A DNA stretch of 64,000 nucleotides from DASRHT01 sp035293765 (lineage in GTDB: Bacteria; Chloroflexota; Ktedonobacteria; Ktedonobacterales; Ktedonobacteraceae), in contig DATGMF010000015.1 of assembly GCA_035293765.1 (NCBI GenBank), positions 15,735-79,734 of the forward strand, written 5' to 3'. The translations under genes and the position numbers were made by a program. The notes under the pieces were generated by a model, which saw only the letters and a program-made list of their open reading frames with translations, did not search any database and was not told where the DNA came from. Shown in pieces: positions 9,911-19,599 of the stretch; position 1 is the stretch's first letter; each line of letters begins with the position of its first letter.

Positions 9911-10021
9911 GCCCTGTGAACGCCACACCGGTTTCCTGCAAGCCACAGGGGCGTATGCTGGGGGGAATAGCCTGAATTTCCCATTCCACTAGTGAGGCTT
10001 GTTAGGAAAGGTTATAATTGG

Positions 10022-10387
10022 ATGCCTGGACAGAAAATACTTGTTGTGGATGATAGCTGGACAGAGTTAACGATGATCGCGACCCCGCTGCGCAATAGCG
10101 GCTTTGAGGTTGTGACCGCGGTTGACGGCGATGAAGCCCTCGAAAAAGTTTTTCGGGAACGTCCACAATGCATCGTCCTGGATGTGGTTTTACCAAAACA
10201 AAATGGTTTCCAGTTGTGTCGCAAGTTCAAGAGCATGGAGGCAAGCCGACACATCCCAATCATTTTGTTGACCAGCAAAAACACCCCGCTCGATAAAGCG
10301 TGGGGACTCAGGCAAGGGGCTGATATGTATATTACCAAGCCCTTTAATGGCGACGAGTTGGTGGCTAGTATACGACGCCTTGTATAG
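10022..10387 (+). CDS. Single-domain receiver, PixH/PilH/CheY-like
   Basis: The protein is 121 aa when started at ATG 10022. That start is preferred over an upstream GTG at 9992 because AGGAAAGG lies about ten bases before it and the translation begins directly with the first strand (MPGQKILVVDDSW). The acidic pair is Asp10-Asp11, the phosphoacceptor Asp54 (VLDVVLP) and the lysine Lys106 (ITKPF). There is no output domain, so it acts by protein contact. It takes the pixH position in the operon. Confidence 0.9.
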   Translation: MPGQKILVVDDSWTELTMIATPLRNSGFEVVTAVDGDEALEKVFRERPQCIVLDVVLPKQNGFQLCRKFKSMEASRHIPIILLTSKNTPLDKAWGLRQGADMYITKPFNGDELVASIRRLV

Positions 10388-10450
10388 TGTGTGCAATTAG
10401 TGGGGATTCGGGATAATTCTGAATGGAAGTGGTAGAGAGGCACCAAGAGG

Positions 10451-11086
10451 ATGTCTTTCGGGAGTAGTTTTGTGTCCGGCGAAGATCTGAAAACATTACA
10501 ACGCGATGCCTTTGCTGCTATTCAGCAATTGATGTCGCAATCGCCATCTGTAGCCCAACTACAAATGCAATTGGCTCAAGGACAGCTAGGGATCGGGGTC
10601 CCTACCGGAGAAGCCCTCCCTCAGCCTGTCGGCGAGCAGTACCTGGTATTTTCATTGGGTGACCGAGAGCTTGCCGTGAAAGCCGAACAGGTTCAGGGGG
10701 TAGAGCGCCTGGGCGACCTTACTCCTGTGCCAAATGTGGTGGCATGGGTGAGGGGGATTATGAATTTACGCGGATCTATTGCCTCGGTGGTCGATCTGCG
10801 CATGTTTCTGGACCTGGAACCTATTCCTCCTACGCCTCGAACTCGCTTGTTGTCGTTGCAATACAATGAAATGGTGATCTGTTTTGTCGTGGACAACGTG
10901 AGCGAAATGCTGCCCGTTCCCGCAAATGCCGTCATCAATGGAAATATGCGCCAGGCTAATATTCCACCCTGGGCTATCCCCTATGCTACTGGGAGCGCGT
11001 TGCTGGCGAATCGTGCAATTGTTTTACTCGATGTAGCTCGTCTACTTTTCTCCGAAAAAATGCAGCGCTATGAAGCCCTTGGATAA
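10451..11086 (+). CDS. CheW-like coupling protein (PixI/PilI position)
   Basis: The 211-aa protein has an N-terminal helical extension of about 60 residues followed by a CheW domain (about 62-205). Family signatures include QYLVFSLGDRELAV, then VRGIMNLRGSIASVVDLR, which is the region that contacts receptor and kinase. CheW links the MCP to the CheA kinase in chemosensory arrays. It lies between the receiver genes and the MCP, as in pix operons. An AAGAGG sits right at the ATG. Confidence 0.92.
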   Translation: MSFGSSFVSGEDLKTLQRDAFAAIQQLMSQSPSVAQLQMQLAQGQLGIGVPTGEALPQPVGEQYLVFSLGDRELAVKAEQVQGVERLGDLTPVPNVVAWVRGIMNLRGSIASVVDLRMFLDLEPIPPTPRTRLLSLQYNEMVICFVVDNVSEMLPVPANAVINGNMRQANIPPWAIPYATGSALLANRAIVLLDVARLLFSEKMQRYEALG

Positions 11087-11154
11087 TACTGTGGTGGCCG
11101 GGAGGCCGTCCGATTTGACATAGATCGATTCTTTATCAACAGGAGGTCTGGCGG

Positions 11155-13209
11155 ATGAATCCTGATCAAAATAGAAGCGGATGGACAGTCAATGCTTTGA
11201 TGCAGACAGGGACAATTGTTTCAATTGTTATTTCTGTTCTCACTATTGCTCTGTTAGGGTTTGCTTCGTCTCAACTTGATCGCAATACTCTTATACTCGC
11301 TGTACTTGGTTGTGCAATTATTGTGATCCTCGGTGTGCTTATCGTTAATTATCTGGTACAACGCAAGATTAAAGATCGAATATTGGAACTTGTAGATGTA
11401 TGTCGCGACTATGCTGGCGGGGACCGCACGATGCGCGCCCCGGTCAACGGCGATGATGGCTTTGCTATGCTCGCGACCTCCCTTAATATGCTGCTTGATA
11501 ACCAGGGAGCCAGTCCCGTCGGCGGGGTTTCGCTGGGGAGCGGAGGCAGCGATGCCGCCGCCCTACAGGCCCAGATCGAGAAGCTCCTGCAAGAGGTAAG
11601 CGCGGTCGGCGATGGCGATCTGCGCGTTCAGGCAGAAGTGACTCCCGATACGCTCGGCGTGCTGGCAGACTCTTTTAACTACATGATTGAAGAGTTGGCG
11701 AAGGTCGTCGGTCGCGTGCAATCGACGGCTGTGCAGGTAACTAACGCGACCCGCCGCATCCTTGATCGCTCAGCCGAACTGGCCCAGGCTTCTGAAACGC
11801 AGGTGGGTCAGATCGCCCAGACGACCGAAGCTGTGGAGGCGCTGGCCGTCTTTATTCAAAACGTTGCTCGCAACGCTCAGTTAAGTGCCGAAGTGGCCCA
11901 GGAGGCGTTGCGCAACGCCGCCAGTGGTCAGCAGGCTGTGCGTCAAAGTATTGATGGTATGATGCTCATCCGTGAGAACGTCCAGGAAACTTCGAAGAAG
12001 ATTAAACGCCTGGGTGAACGCTCCAACGAGATCGGTGAAATCGTGCGCATCATTGAGGATATCGCCGATCAGACGAACCTGCTGGCATTGAACGCCGCGA
12101 TCCAGTCTGCGATGGCCGGTGAGCATGGACGCGGATTTGCCGTTGTTGCCGATGAGATCCGCCTGCTGGCAGAACGTTCCACCGAATCTACGAAACGGAT
12201 CGCTACCCTGGTAAAGAGTATTCAGGGCGATACCTATGAAGCAGTCGTCGCTATGGAAGATAGCACGCAGGAAGTGGTAAAAGGGTCCCAATTGGCTGAC
12301 GAAGCTGGTCGTTCGCTGAACTCCATTTATAGCGCTGTGGAACGACAGGCGCAAATGATCGAAAGTATTGCGCGCGCCGCACATGAGCAGACCTCGGTCT
12401 CTGAAGCAGTAGCGGTCGCGATGAGCCGCATCTCTGAAATTACGCGCCAGACGGACGCCGGTACGCAGGAAGCAGCCGTGAGCGTGAGTTATCTTGCGGA
12501 ACTCGCAGAGCAACTTCGTGCTTCCGTCTCAACATTCCGCTTGCCCGAGCGCACCAATGAGATGCTTGGCTCGTTCTCTAATATGCCATCGGCGGGTGAT
12601 TTACCCGGGCCGAACGGCAACCCGATGTTCCCGGGTCAGCCTGCTCAAGTATTCTCGGGCCAGCCTGCTCCAATGTTCTCAGCTCAGCCTGCGAATGAAT
12701 GGGATCAGGGCTTTGCTGGCAATTTCCCTCCCCTGCCAGAGCCAGGGAATACGGGTTCGCTAGTGACTTCTCTGCCGTCCCGCAACGGTTCCGGTGGGCA
12801 GTATAATTTTAATAACCAGAACGATTTTGGCGGCCAGCAGCCCTTTGGAGGCATGCCAGCAGGAATGGGCATGGGGACCCCGCAAAATTACAATGGCGGA
12901 CAATTCGGCGGCCAGGATTTTGGTAACATGGGTAATATGGGTAATATGGGGAGTTTCGAAGGCCAGCAAGGCTTTGGCAGCGGTGGCTGGTATGGCGGGG
13001 GACAGCAATATGGTGGCGGCCAGCAGTTTGGGGGCGTTCCCGGCTCGGGCTATGCTCCGCAAAGTCAGCCGCTTTCCGGGCCAAATTCGGGCTTGCTCTC
13101 TTTGCCATCACAGGGACAGTACAATCCTAACCAGCGCTGGTCGGGCTCGCTGGACCAGAACCAATCTCCTTTTGGCAATGATCAGATACCCTTCCGTGAT
13201 AATGGGTAA
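11155..13209 (+). CDS. Methyl-accepting chemotaxis-type transducer with a Gly/Gln-rich tail
   Basis: The 684-aa protein has two transmembrane helices (about residues 19-38 and 45-67) joined by only a few residues, so it lacks an external sensing domain. HAMP-like segments follow (about 70-190). The signalling hairpin tip is intact: IADQTNLLALNAAIQSAMAG then GEHGRGFAVVADEIRLLAE. After about residue 460 comes an unusual tail of more than 200 residues rich in Gly, Gln, Asn, Met, Phe and Pro, with repeats such as FSGQPA and NMGNMGNMG. The start has a good AGGAGG site. It takes the pixJ/pilJ position. It may sense membrane or cytoplasmic cues or a partner protein, since no ligand domain is visible. 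Confidence 0.93.
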   Translation: MNPDQNRSGWTVNALMQTGTIVSIVISVLTIALLGFASSQLDRNTLILAVLGCAIIVILGVLIVNYLVQRKIKDRILELVDVCRDYAGGDRTMRAPVNGDDGFAMLATSLNMLLDNQGASPVGGVSLGSGGSDAAALQAQIEKLLQEVSAVGDGDLRVQAEVTPDTLGVLADSFNYMIEELAKVVGRVQSTAVQVTNATRRILDRSAELAQASETQVGQIAQTTEAVEALAVFIQNVARNAQLSAEVAQEALRNAASGQQAVRQSIDGMMLIRENVQETSKKIKRLGERSNEIGEIVRIIEDIADQTNLLALNAAIQSAMAGEHGRGFAVVADEIRLLAERSTESTKRIATLVKSIQGDTYEAVVAMEDSTQEVVKGSQLADEAGRSLNSIYSAVERQAQMIESIARAAHEQTSVSEAVAVAMSRISEITRQTDAGTQEAAVSVSYLAELAEQLRASVSTFRLPERTNEMLGSFSNMPSAGDLPGPNGNPMFPGQPAQVFSGQPAPMFSAQPANEWDQGFAGNFPPLPEPGNTGSLVTSLPSRNGSGGQYNFNNQNDFGGQQPFGGMPAGMGMGTPQNYNGGQFGGQDFGNMGNMGNMGSFEGQQGFGSGGWYGGGQQYGGGQQFGGVPGSGYAPQSQPLSGPNSGLLSLPSQGQYNPNQRWSGSLDQNQSPFGNDQIPFRDNG

Positions 13210-13296
13210 TTTGGTTTAGTTAAGCACATCGAGTGTCACATAGTCTGAGGTAATGAAGAGGTTTGTGATGAAGTTGATGACACTTGAAGTAGTTAA

Positions 13297-16200
13297 GTGA
13301 GTACGCGCAACATGTCGAATACATTTGATAAACAGGCCGTCCTCGAATCGTTTATCGAAGAGGTGAATAGTTATTTGCCAGAAATCGAGACGAACCTTGA
13401 GTATCTGGCACAGTCACCTGGCGACATGGATGCCCTCGAAGAAACTTACCGCCGCACTCACACTATTGGCGGTTCTGCATCCATGATGGACTATCCTGGC
13501 CTTGCCCATGTTGCTCATGGGATGGAAGACATCTTGGGCGATGCATTAGATGGCTTGACGATGCTCGATGAGCCTGCTATCAGCCTGTTACGGCGATCTC
13601 TCGGTCGCTTGCATCAACTCGTGGAGGGTATTCGTAATGGCATCGATGAGGAGGCCGTGGTTGCGGAGGATGACGCCGATTATTCTCGTTATCGCGCCAT
13701 GCTGGAAGGGTCCTTACAACCAGGGTCAAACGAGAATATAGCTGGCGCTTTTCAAGCTAAGAATGATCAGACGCCAGTGGGTAACCCCTTTGGTTCGTTT
13801 GATAATGCTCCAATGCCGATGGCTAATCCCTTTGGCTCGTTTAGCAATGATCAAGTGCCAATGGGCAATCCGTCCGGTTCTCTGCCGCAGTCGCAGGTAC
13901 CATATTCAGAGATTCCATCTCCCATGTCCTCTGCTATGCCATCATTTGATGAGGTGCTGGCTTCCTTCCGCACGCCATCTTTAATGCCAGGAGAAGACGT
14001 TGCCTGGCCGGAGGAGCCCGTTTCCTCGGCGTATTTCGATGACGCTACAGCGAAGAGAATGGCACAGCCCGAGAGCCCGCCTCCTGCTCCTGCTATTGAG
14101 CCGAGCCAACAGATGCAGTCTCAGTCAGGGCAACTGCCGTCTGCCCAGAGCGCCTGGGATGAGCTTTTTGCTTCGACACGCCAGACACCGTCCGCTCCTC
14201 TGGCTGCTACTCCTTCGCCGGCTGATTTTGCTTCGACAGTTGATTTTAGTGCGCCGAACACCGTTGATCAATACGACTACACGTCGTTTGTCGAAAATCA
14301 TTATGCTCCCGTTCCCAGCTCGAATGAAAGCTCCCCATCGGTACAGAACATCTTTGAGAGGGGAATGCAGTCGCTGGAGTCTCACGCTGCCTCTTTGCGG
14401 AACGTGGTAGCTCAACTGCGTGCCGCGATGTCGATTATTGAGATGCAGCGCAGCGAGTTCAAGAGCTTTCTCGACGGCTCGAAAGACGCCCTTGATCGCA
14501 TGGAAGATTGGGCAGGCCAGGCTATGGGTTTGAACCTGCGCAATAGCCCCGAGCAGGTAAGGCGCTACTTGCCTCTCTCGGTCATGTGGGTGGCGAATAA
14601 TAAGCTGAAAAAGTCTCTTGATCTTCTCAATCAGATCACCAGCGGCGTTGAGATGACCGATGAGCAGATGGCCGGCATCCTCTATCAGTTTAATAGCTCG
14701 ATAGCCTCGTTTAGCGAGGTATTTCAGCAAATGCAGACGCAGGCATCGCGCGTGCTTTCACAGGAGCCCGGGTGGGGTCCCTGGGAAATGCAGCAAAACG
14801 GCGAGGTACGTGATCGCATCACTTTTGAGCGCCACGGCGACCTGGCTGCTTTGCGCGCCGAGATAGAGGCCAATTTACGTGAAGAACTGCGCCACGAGTA
14901 CGAGTCTCGCCCACCCTCTCTGGCTATGCGGGCTGAATTAGAGCAGCAGATACGCAATGAGGTGCGCCAGGAGTTTGAGGAGAAACGGCGTCTACAGGAG
15001 AGCGTTGCGGGCTTAGAGAGCAACGAAGCGTTCCAGGAAATGGAAGCGCGACTGCGCAATGAGATAGAAATTCAGGTGCGCCAGGAGTTCCTGAGCCAGA
15101 TTGCCCAGGCCGGGGGAGATGCCGCTCTTGCGGCCCAGATGTCTGCCTCGATGAAAGAGGCGGCTGCTCCCGCTCCCTCCTCTGCAGGCTTTATGAACCG
15201 TATCCGTGAAGTGGCGAATCGCCTTACGACCGGGCTGGCCGTTCCTCCTCCGCCGACGCCAACTGTGCCATCGACTCCCCCTCTTGCCCAGCCAAAGCCT
15301 GCACAGACTTCGGCCTATGCCGGTGATTTTGGCGAGGAAGCTGCCGAGATCTTCCGCCTGGAGGCAGAGGAACATCTTCAGACCATCGGTATGCATGTGG
15401 CTGCCCTTGAGAAGAACCCCTCGAATCTTGATCTTATTCAGGGCATTCGTCGCGCGACTCATACCTTAAAGGGAGCCGCCAGTATGATGGGTTTCCGCGC
15501 CATTGCGGATCTCTGCCATGTCTCCGAAGACCTGCTGGATAGTATCATGGAGGGGACGACAACGATCACGCCTGCCGTGCTGAGCCTGATTCTTGATACC
15601 GCGGAGGTGCTTGATACATTGATTGCCAGCAGGGAGTCCGGGGCGATTTCTGATGAGGACAGAGTTCAGGCGATGCGCGTTCGCTATGTCGAGTTGCTTG
15701 GCGAGCAGAATACGACGCAAGCGGTGCCTGACGAATACCTTGATGTCGATGTCGATGCTCCCTTTGTCTCTGGAGTTGTTGCCGATGGTCATGCGCCCGA
15801 GACGAATGCCCAGCGTGCGGCTCGTGGAGACTTGAGCGTGCGCGTGCGCCTCCAGAAGCTGGACGAACTGGTGAACCTCTTTGGTGAACTGCTGGTCAGC
15901 CGTAGCGTCCTGGATGAACGTATGCAGCGACTCGCGCGCCTGGTTGCCGATGTGAGCGTCAGTAGCAATCGTTTACGCGACGTGGGGCAGAAGCTGGAGA
16001 GCCGCTTTGAGGCTGCAACCCTGCCCAGCGGGCGCTCTGTTCAGGTGATGCCAGGCCAGGGCGATCAAAGCCTGATCATCTATGGCAGCAATAACAAGAA
16101 GGGCGGCAATGGGCAGGGGGATGTCGGCCCGTCCCACCTGGAAGAATTCGACGAGTTAGAGCTTGACCGCTATACAGAGTTCCACCAGATTGCGCGTGGT

Positions 16201-17811
16201 CTGAGCGAAAGTATCCTGGACGTGTCCACATTGAGCACGGAGATGGATACCGTCATTCGTGAGTGTGAAAGCGCTTTCTCGCGCGAAAGCCGTCTTTCCA
16301 CAGCTTTCCAGGATCGACTGATGAAGGCGCGCCTGGTGCCTCTCTCCACGATGGTACCTCGTCTCTATCGTGCGGCTCGTGCCGTGGCGCTGAAACAACA
16401 TAAAGAGTTTGAGTTCCTGCTTGAAGGCGAAGACACCGAAGTTGATCGTACCGTTTTTGAAGAGATCGCGGGTCCATTGCTGCATCTGATGCGTAATGCC
16501 GTTAACCATGCGATTGAAACGCCCGAAGTGCGCGTCCAAAAAGGGAAGCCGCCGGTCGGACAGATTAAGCTTTCCGCTTCCTACGAAGGCAATCAGGTGG
16601 TGATTACTGTTCGGGATGATGGCGTTGGTATCGATCCGATGGTGGTGCGTCAAACCGCTATTGCTCGCGGCTTTATCCGTCCAGATCAGGTGCTGAGTGA
16701 AAGCGATTTGATCGAGCTGATTTTCCGGCCAGGTTTCTCGACGGCTGAAGTGCTGAGCGAGGAGAGCGGACGTGGCGTGGGCCTGGATGTCGTTCGCGAC
16801 AGCGTAGCGCGGCTCAGAGGTAGCCTGGTGGTCGATTCAATGCCCGGGCAGGGGATGTCCTTCACGATGACCTTCCCCACGAGCCTGGCTATTCAAAGCG
16901 CGATGATGGTGCGCGTAGGCCATCAGCAGTTTGCAATTCCAACCGTGATGGTGGAAGCGATTGGCCGCATGGATAACTTTAAGCGCACCACGTCGCAAGG
17001 GCAACCGGCTGTGTTTGTCCAGAATGAGCTGTATCCGTTGCAGAACCTGGCTCAATACCTCTCGCTACCGATAAGTAATCTGCTCGACGATAAGGCGCAG
17101 CTTTTGTTCATCAACGCGAATGGACAGCGGGTAGCGTTGATTGTGGATGAAATCAAAGGGAAGTCTGATATCGTGATGAAGAACCTCGGGCCGCACCTGC
17201 GTCACGTCCACGGAGTCGCGGGTGGCACTGTGCTTGGTAACGGCCAGGTGGTGCTCGTGCTTGAGTTGAACGAATTGCTCAGCCGCAATCGCCCGGGGAC
17301 GCCGGTCGCTGCCAGTTCAGCGAGCGCGCGTCGCGAGAACACACAGGCTTCTCCATCTCTGGGCCGGCAACGTGTCGATGTGGCTGCCAACAAACAGTGG
17401 CAACAGCCGCCGGCAGCGAAAATGCCGGAGCGTGGCAAGCATATCCTGGTGGTTGATGATAGCCCGAGTGTACGCCGTGTCGTTACTAATATGCTCAAAC
17501 AGCATGGGTGGGAAGTTCAGGCAGCTCGCGATGGAGCCGAGGCTCTGGAGATGATCTCGTATGAGGTTCCTGCCGCCGTCTTGCTTGATATCGAGATGCC
17601 TCGTATGGATGGCTATGAGTTGATCTCAACGATACGAGCCCAGGAACAGTATCGCACGCTTCCTCTTGTGGTCCTGACCTCGCGCGCCGCCGCCAAGTAC
17701 CAGCAACGTGCAATGATGCTGGGAGCCAGCGGCTATGTCATCAAGCCGTATCAGGATGAGGAGTTGCTCAATATTCTGAATTCGCTGGTCTACGGAGCTG
17801 CGGTTAGCTAG
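13297..17811 (+). CDS. Hybrid CheA histidine kinase, Hpt-linker-Hpt-HATPase-CheW-receiver (PixL/ChpA-like)
   Basis: The 1504-aa protein has an N-terminal Hpt domain with His55 (RRTHTIGGSA), a long Pro/Ser/Met-rich linker with NPFGSF-type repeats (about 150-350), a predicted coiled coil (about 500-640), a second Hpt with His722 (THTLKGAASMMGF), a dimerisation region, an ATPase (N box LMRNAVNHAIE, G1 DDGVGID, G2 GRGVGLDVV), a CheW-like regulatory domain and a C-terminal receiver (VVDDSP, Asp1431, IKPY). It phosphorylates the receiver proteins of the operon under control of the MCP. The start may be GTG 13297 or ATG 13312; neither has a clear ribosome site. Two Hpt domains plus its own receiver suggest internal phosphate relay or a phosphate sink. 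Confidence 0.95.
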   Translation: MSTRNMSNTFDKQAVLESFIEEVNSYLPEIETNLEYLAQSPGDMDALEETYRRTHTIGGSASMMDYPGLAHVAHGMEDILGDALDGLTMLDEPAISLLRRSLGRLHQLVEGIRNGIDEEAVVAEDDADYSRYRAMLEGSLQPGSNENIAGAFQAKNDQTPVGNPFGSFDNAPMPMANPFGSFSNDQVPMGNPSGSLPQSQVPYSEIPSPMSSAMPSFDEVLASFRTPSLMPGEDVAWPEEPVSSAYFDDATAKRMAQPESPPPAPAIEPSQQMQSQSGQLPSAQSAWDELFASTRQTPSAPLAATPSPADFASTVDFSAPNTVDQYDYTSFVENHYAPVPSSNESSPSVQNIFERGMQSLESHAASLRNVVAQLRAAMSIIEMQRSEFKSFLDGSKDALDRMEDWAGQAMGLNLRNSPEQVRRYLPLSVMWVANNKLKKSLDLLNQITSGVEMTDEQMAGILYQFNSSIASFSEVFQQMQTQASRVLSQEPGWGPWEMQQNGEVRDRITFERHGDLAALRAEIEANLREELRHEYESRPPSLAMRAELEQQIRNEVRQEFEEKRRLQESVAGLESNEAFQEMEARLRNEIEIQVRQEFLSQIAQAGGDAALAAQMSASMKEAAAPAPSSAGFMNRIREVANRLTTGLAVPPPPTPTVPSTPPLAQPKPAQTSAYAGDFGEEAAEIFRLEAEEHLQTIGMHVAALEKNPSNLDLIQGIRRATHTLKGAASMMGFRAIADLCHVSEDLLDSIMEGTTTITPAVLSLILDTAEVLDTLIASRESGAISDEDRVQAMRVRYVELLGEQNTTQAVPDEYLDVDVDAPFVSGVVADGHAPETNAQRAARGDLSVRVRLQKLDELVNLFGELLVSRSVLDERMQRLARLVADVSVSSNRLRDVGQKLESRFEAATLPSGRSVQVMPGQGDQSLIIYGSNNKKGGNGQGDVGPSHLEEFDELELDRYTEFHQIARGLSESILDVSTLSTEMDTVIRECESAFSRESRLSTAFQDRLMKARLVPLSTMVPRLYRAARAVALKQHKEFEFLLEGEDTEVDRTVFEEIAGPLLHLMRNAVNHAIETPEVRVQKGKPPVGQIKLSASYEGNQVVITVRDDGVGIDPMVVRQTAIARGFIRPDQVLSESDLIELIFRPGFSTAEVLSEESGRGVGLDVVRDSVARLRGSLVVDSMPGQGMSFTMTFPTSLAIQSAMMVRVGHQQFAIPTVMVEAIGRMDNFKRTTSQGQPAVFVQNELYPLQNLAQYLSLPISNLLDDKAQLLFINANGQRVALIVDEIKGKSDIVMKNLGPHLRHVHGVAGGTVLGNGQVVLVLELNELLSRNRPGTPVAASSASARRENTQASPSLGRQRVDVAANKQWQQPPAAKMPERGKHILVVDDSPSVRRVVTNMLKQHGWEVQAARDGAEALEMISYEVPAAVLLDIEMPRMDGYELISTIRAQEQYRTLPLVVLTSRAAAKYQQRAMMLGASGYVIKPYQDEELLNILNSLVYGAAVS

Positions 17812-17835
17812 CTTATTCTAAGGGGGAAGTAGCGC

Positions 17836-18048
17836 GTGGGCGTGGAGCGTTCCGTGACCCGCTGGTATATCCAGCGCGACATTATTCTCAAAGAGATCGA
17901 GGTGCTAGAGACGAAGTTAGCCGGTACTCCGGCTGGCAATCAACGCTCTAGCGGCGAGAAGGAAGCCGCAGACGCGCTGCTGCAATTGGCAAGGGCCAGG
18001 GAGAAGTTAGTCACTCTCGGCCCTTGCCCCAAACCTATGATGGGTTAG
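17836..18048 (+). CDS. Small helical protein of unknown function at the end of the chemosensory operon
   Basis: This 70-aa frame starts with GTG 24 bp after the cheA-type gene, after a GGGGGAAG site. The sequence is charged and mostly helical with heptad-like spacing (for example ILKEIEVLETKLAG) and no known motif. Its last 14 bases overlap the 3' end of leuB on the other strand. Position and ribosome site favour a real gene, perhaps an accessory subunit of the array; homology was not checked. Confidence 0.5.
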   Translation: MGVERSVTRWYIQRDIILKEIEVLETKLAGTPAGNQRSSGEKEAADALLQLARAREKLVTLGPCPKPMMG

Positions 18049-19150
18049 ACGGGACGCGCGCCAGGGCCTCCACGATGTGCTGGCCCATCTCTCGCGTTTT
18101 TACCGTTGTCTTCCCCTCTTCACGTAAATCTTCTGTTCGATACCCCGCCTGGATTGTCTCCTCGACCGCCGCCTCAATAGCCTCTGCCTCGCGTTTTAGT
18201 CCTAAGGAGTAGCGCAACAACAGTGCTGCCGAAAGGATTGCGGCGATGGGATTGGCCTTCTCCTGCCCGACGATATCCGGGGCGGAGCCATGAATTGGCT
18301 CGTAGAGACCAAATAGTCCATGCTGCGTGCGCCGTATCCCCAGGCTTGCTGAGGGCAGCATACCCATTGAGCCAATCAGCATGGATGCCTCATCGGTGAG
18401 GATGTCGCCAAAAAGATTCTCTGTGACGATGACATCGAAGCTCGCAGGACGGCGAATTAGATGCATCGCGCAAGCATCGACCAGCAGATGTTCGAGCGTG
18501 ACATCAGGATAATCGGGCGCAACTTGATCCGCGATCCGCCGCCAGAGCCGCGATGAGCTGAGCACATTGGCCTTGTCCACCGAGGTCACTTTTTTGCGTC
18601 GTTCCCGCGCCAGCTCGAAAGCTGTGCGTACGATGCGCTCAATCTCGGCTGCCGTGTAAAGCAAGGTGTCGATGGCCTCCGCCCCACGATCTGTCTCGCG
18701 AATCTCGCTCGGCTTGCCATAATACAGACCACCGGTCAGCTCGCGTACCACGAGCAGGTCCGTCCCCTCCAGCACTTCAGCTTTAATAGTGGAAGCGTTA
18801 ATGAGAGCTTTAAATGTGCGGACGGGGCGTAAATTAGCGAAAAGCTCCAGGTCTTTGCGCAAGCGGAAAAGGGCGCGTTCGGGCTGAACCTTCGAATTGG
18901 GTCCCTCGAAACGTGGTGAGCCGCCGACGGCTCCAAATAAAATGGCATCGCTGCGCTGACATAGTTCCATCGTTTGATCAGAGATAGCATCGCCTTCTGC
19001 CTCAATTGCGGCAGCGCCCACCAGCGCCTTATGGATATGAAATGTATGATTGAACCGGTCCGCCACTGCTCGCAGAACGAGCAGTGCCTGCTCTGTTACC
19101 TCCGGGCCAATGCCATCGCCCGGCAACGCTGTAATCGTATATGTTCCCAA
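18035..19150 (-). CDS. leuB: 3-isopropylmalate dehydrogenase
   Basis: The 371-aa protein catalyses oxidative decarboxylation of 3-isopropylmalate with NAD, the third specific step of leucine synthesis, in the cytoplasm. It starts with the family pattern ITALPGDGIGPEV, and has the substrate loop with NLRPVRTF, the VVRELTGGLYYG segment and the C-terminal GSAPDIVGQEKANP motif. Length is normal. The start is TTG at 19150, supported by AAGGAG eight bases upstream and by the match of the first residues to the family. No other leucine gene is nearby. It converges on the chemosensory operon with a 14-bp tail overlap. Confidence 0.96.
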   Translation of the reverse strand: MGTYTITALPGDGIGPEVTEQALLVLRAVADRFNHTFHIHKALVGAAAIEAEGDAISDQTMELCQRSDAILFGAVGGSPRFEGPNSKVQPERALFRLRKDLELFANLRPVRTFKALINASTIKAEVLEGTDLLVVRELTGGLYYGKPSEIRETDRGAEAIDTLLYTAAEIERIVRTAFELARERRKKVTSVDKANVLSSSRLWRRIADQVAPDYPDVTLEHLLVDACAMHLIRRPASFDVIVTENLFGDILTDEASMLIGSMGMLPSASLGIRRTQHGLFGLYEPIHGSAPDIVGQEKANPIAAILSAALLLRYSLGLKREAEAIEAAVEETIQAGYRTEDLREEGKTTVKTREMGQHIVEALARVPSNPS

Positions 19151-19352
19151 ATTTGCCGCTCCTTTTCTATCATGAATTTATTAGTGGTTGTATCATACGC
19201 GCTTGCCAGCATAAAAACAATCGGTCCTGCCGTAAATGACAAAATTCGGCGTCGTACCTTTGGCGCTGCTTCGTGTTGTATGCTTTGAATTGTGCTGCAT
19301 GGACAACAGGAGACAGGTGAGTATGTAGGACATCGAATTTTGTCGCTTACGC

Positions 19353-19599
19353 TTAAAGGCCAAAGATGTTAAAAGCGGTATGGGCGAGTGTATGTATCAG
19401 GACTGATGGCAGTAGGCTGCGCGTTCGCTGAAGGATAACGGCGAAAAGCAGGCCCTCCAAAAGCGTCATTGAAGATGCATGTTGCTATCGCTAGCGGGAC
19501 GCTGCCGTAGGTATGAAGATTAGTTCCCAGATGACCAAACCCGAAGATAAGCCCATAAAAAAGGACGGGAAAGAACTTCACTAGAGGCAGCTCAAGAGA
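19353..19599 (-). pseudogene. Decayed C-terminal fragment of a CPBP-family intramembrane protease
   Basis: Read on the minus strand, one frame gives FYGLIFGFGHLGTNLHTYG and continues to about position 19456. There the family-like continuation jumps to another frame, GLLFAVILQRTRSLLPSVL then IHTLAHTAFNIFGL and a stop at 19353. The two parts together resemble the last three helices of a CPBP (Abi) protease, including the conserved FGxxH in helix 3 and the H-T-x-x-N-like end in the last helix. The catalytic Glu-Glu motif and N terminus are missing. The fragment begins inside the last codons of the LuxR-type regulator. It is probably a relic of a deletion plus a frameshift. Confidence 0.6.
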
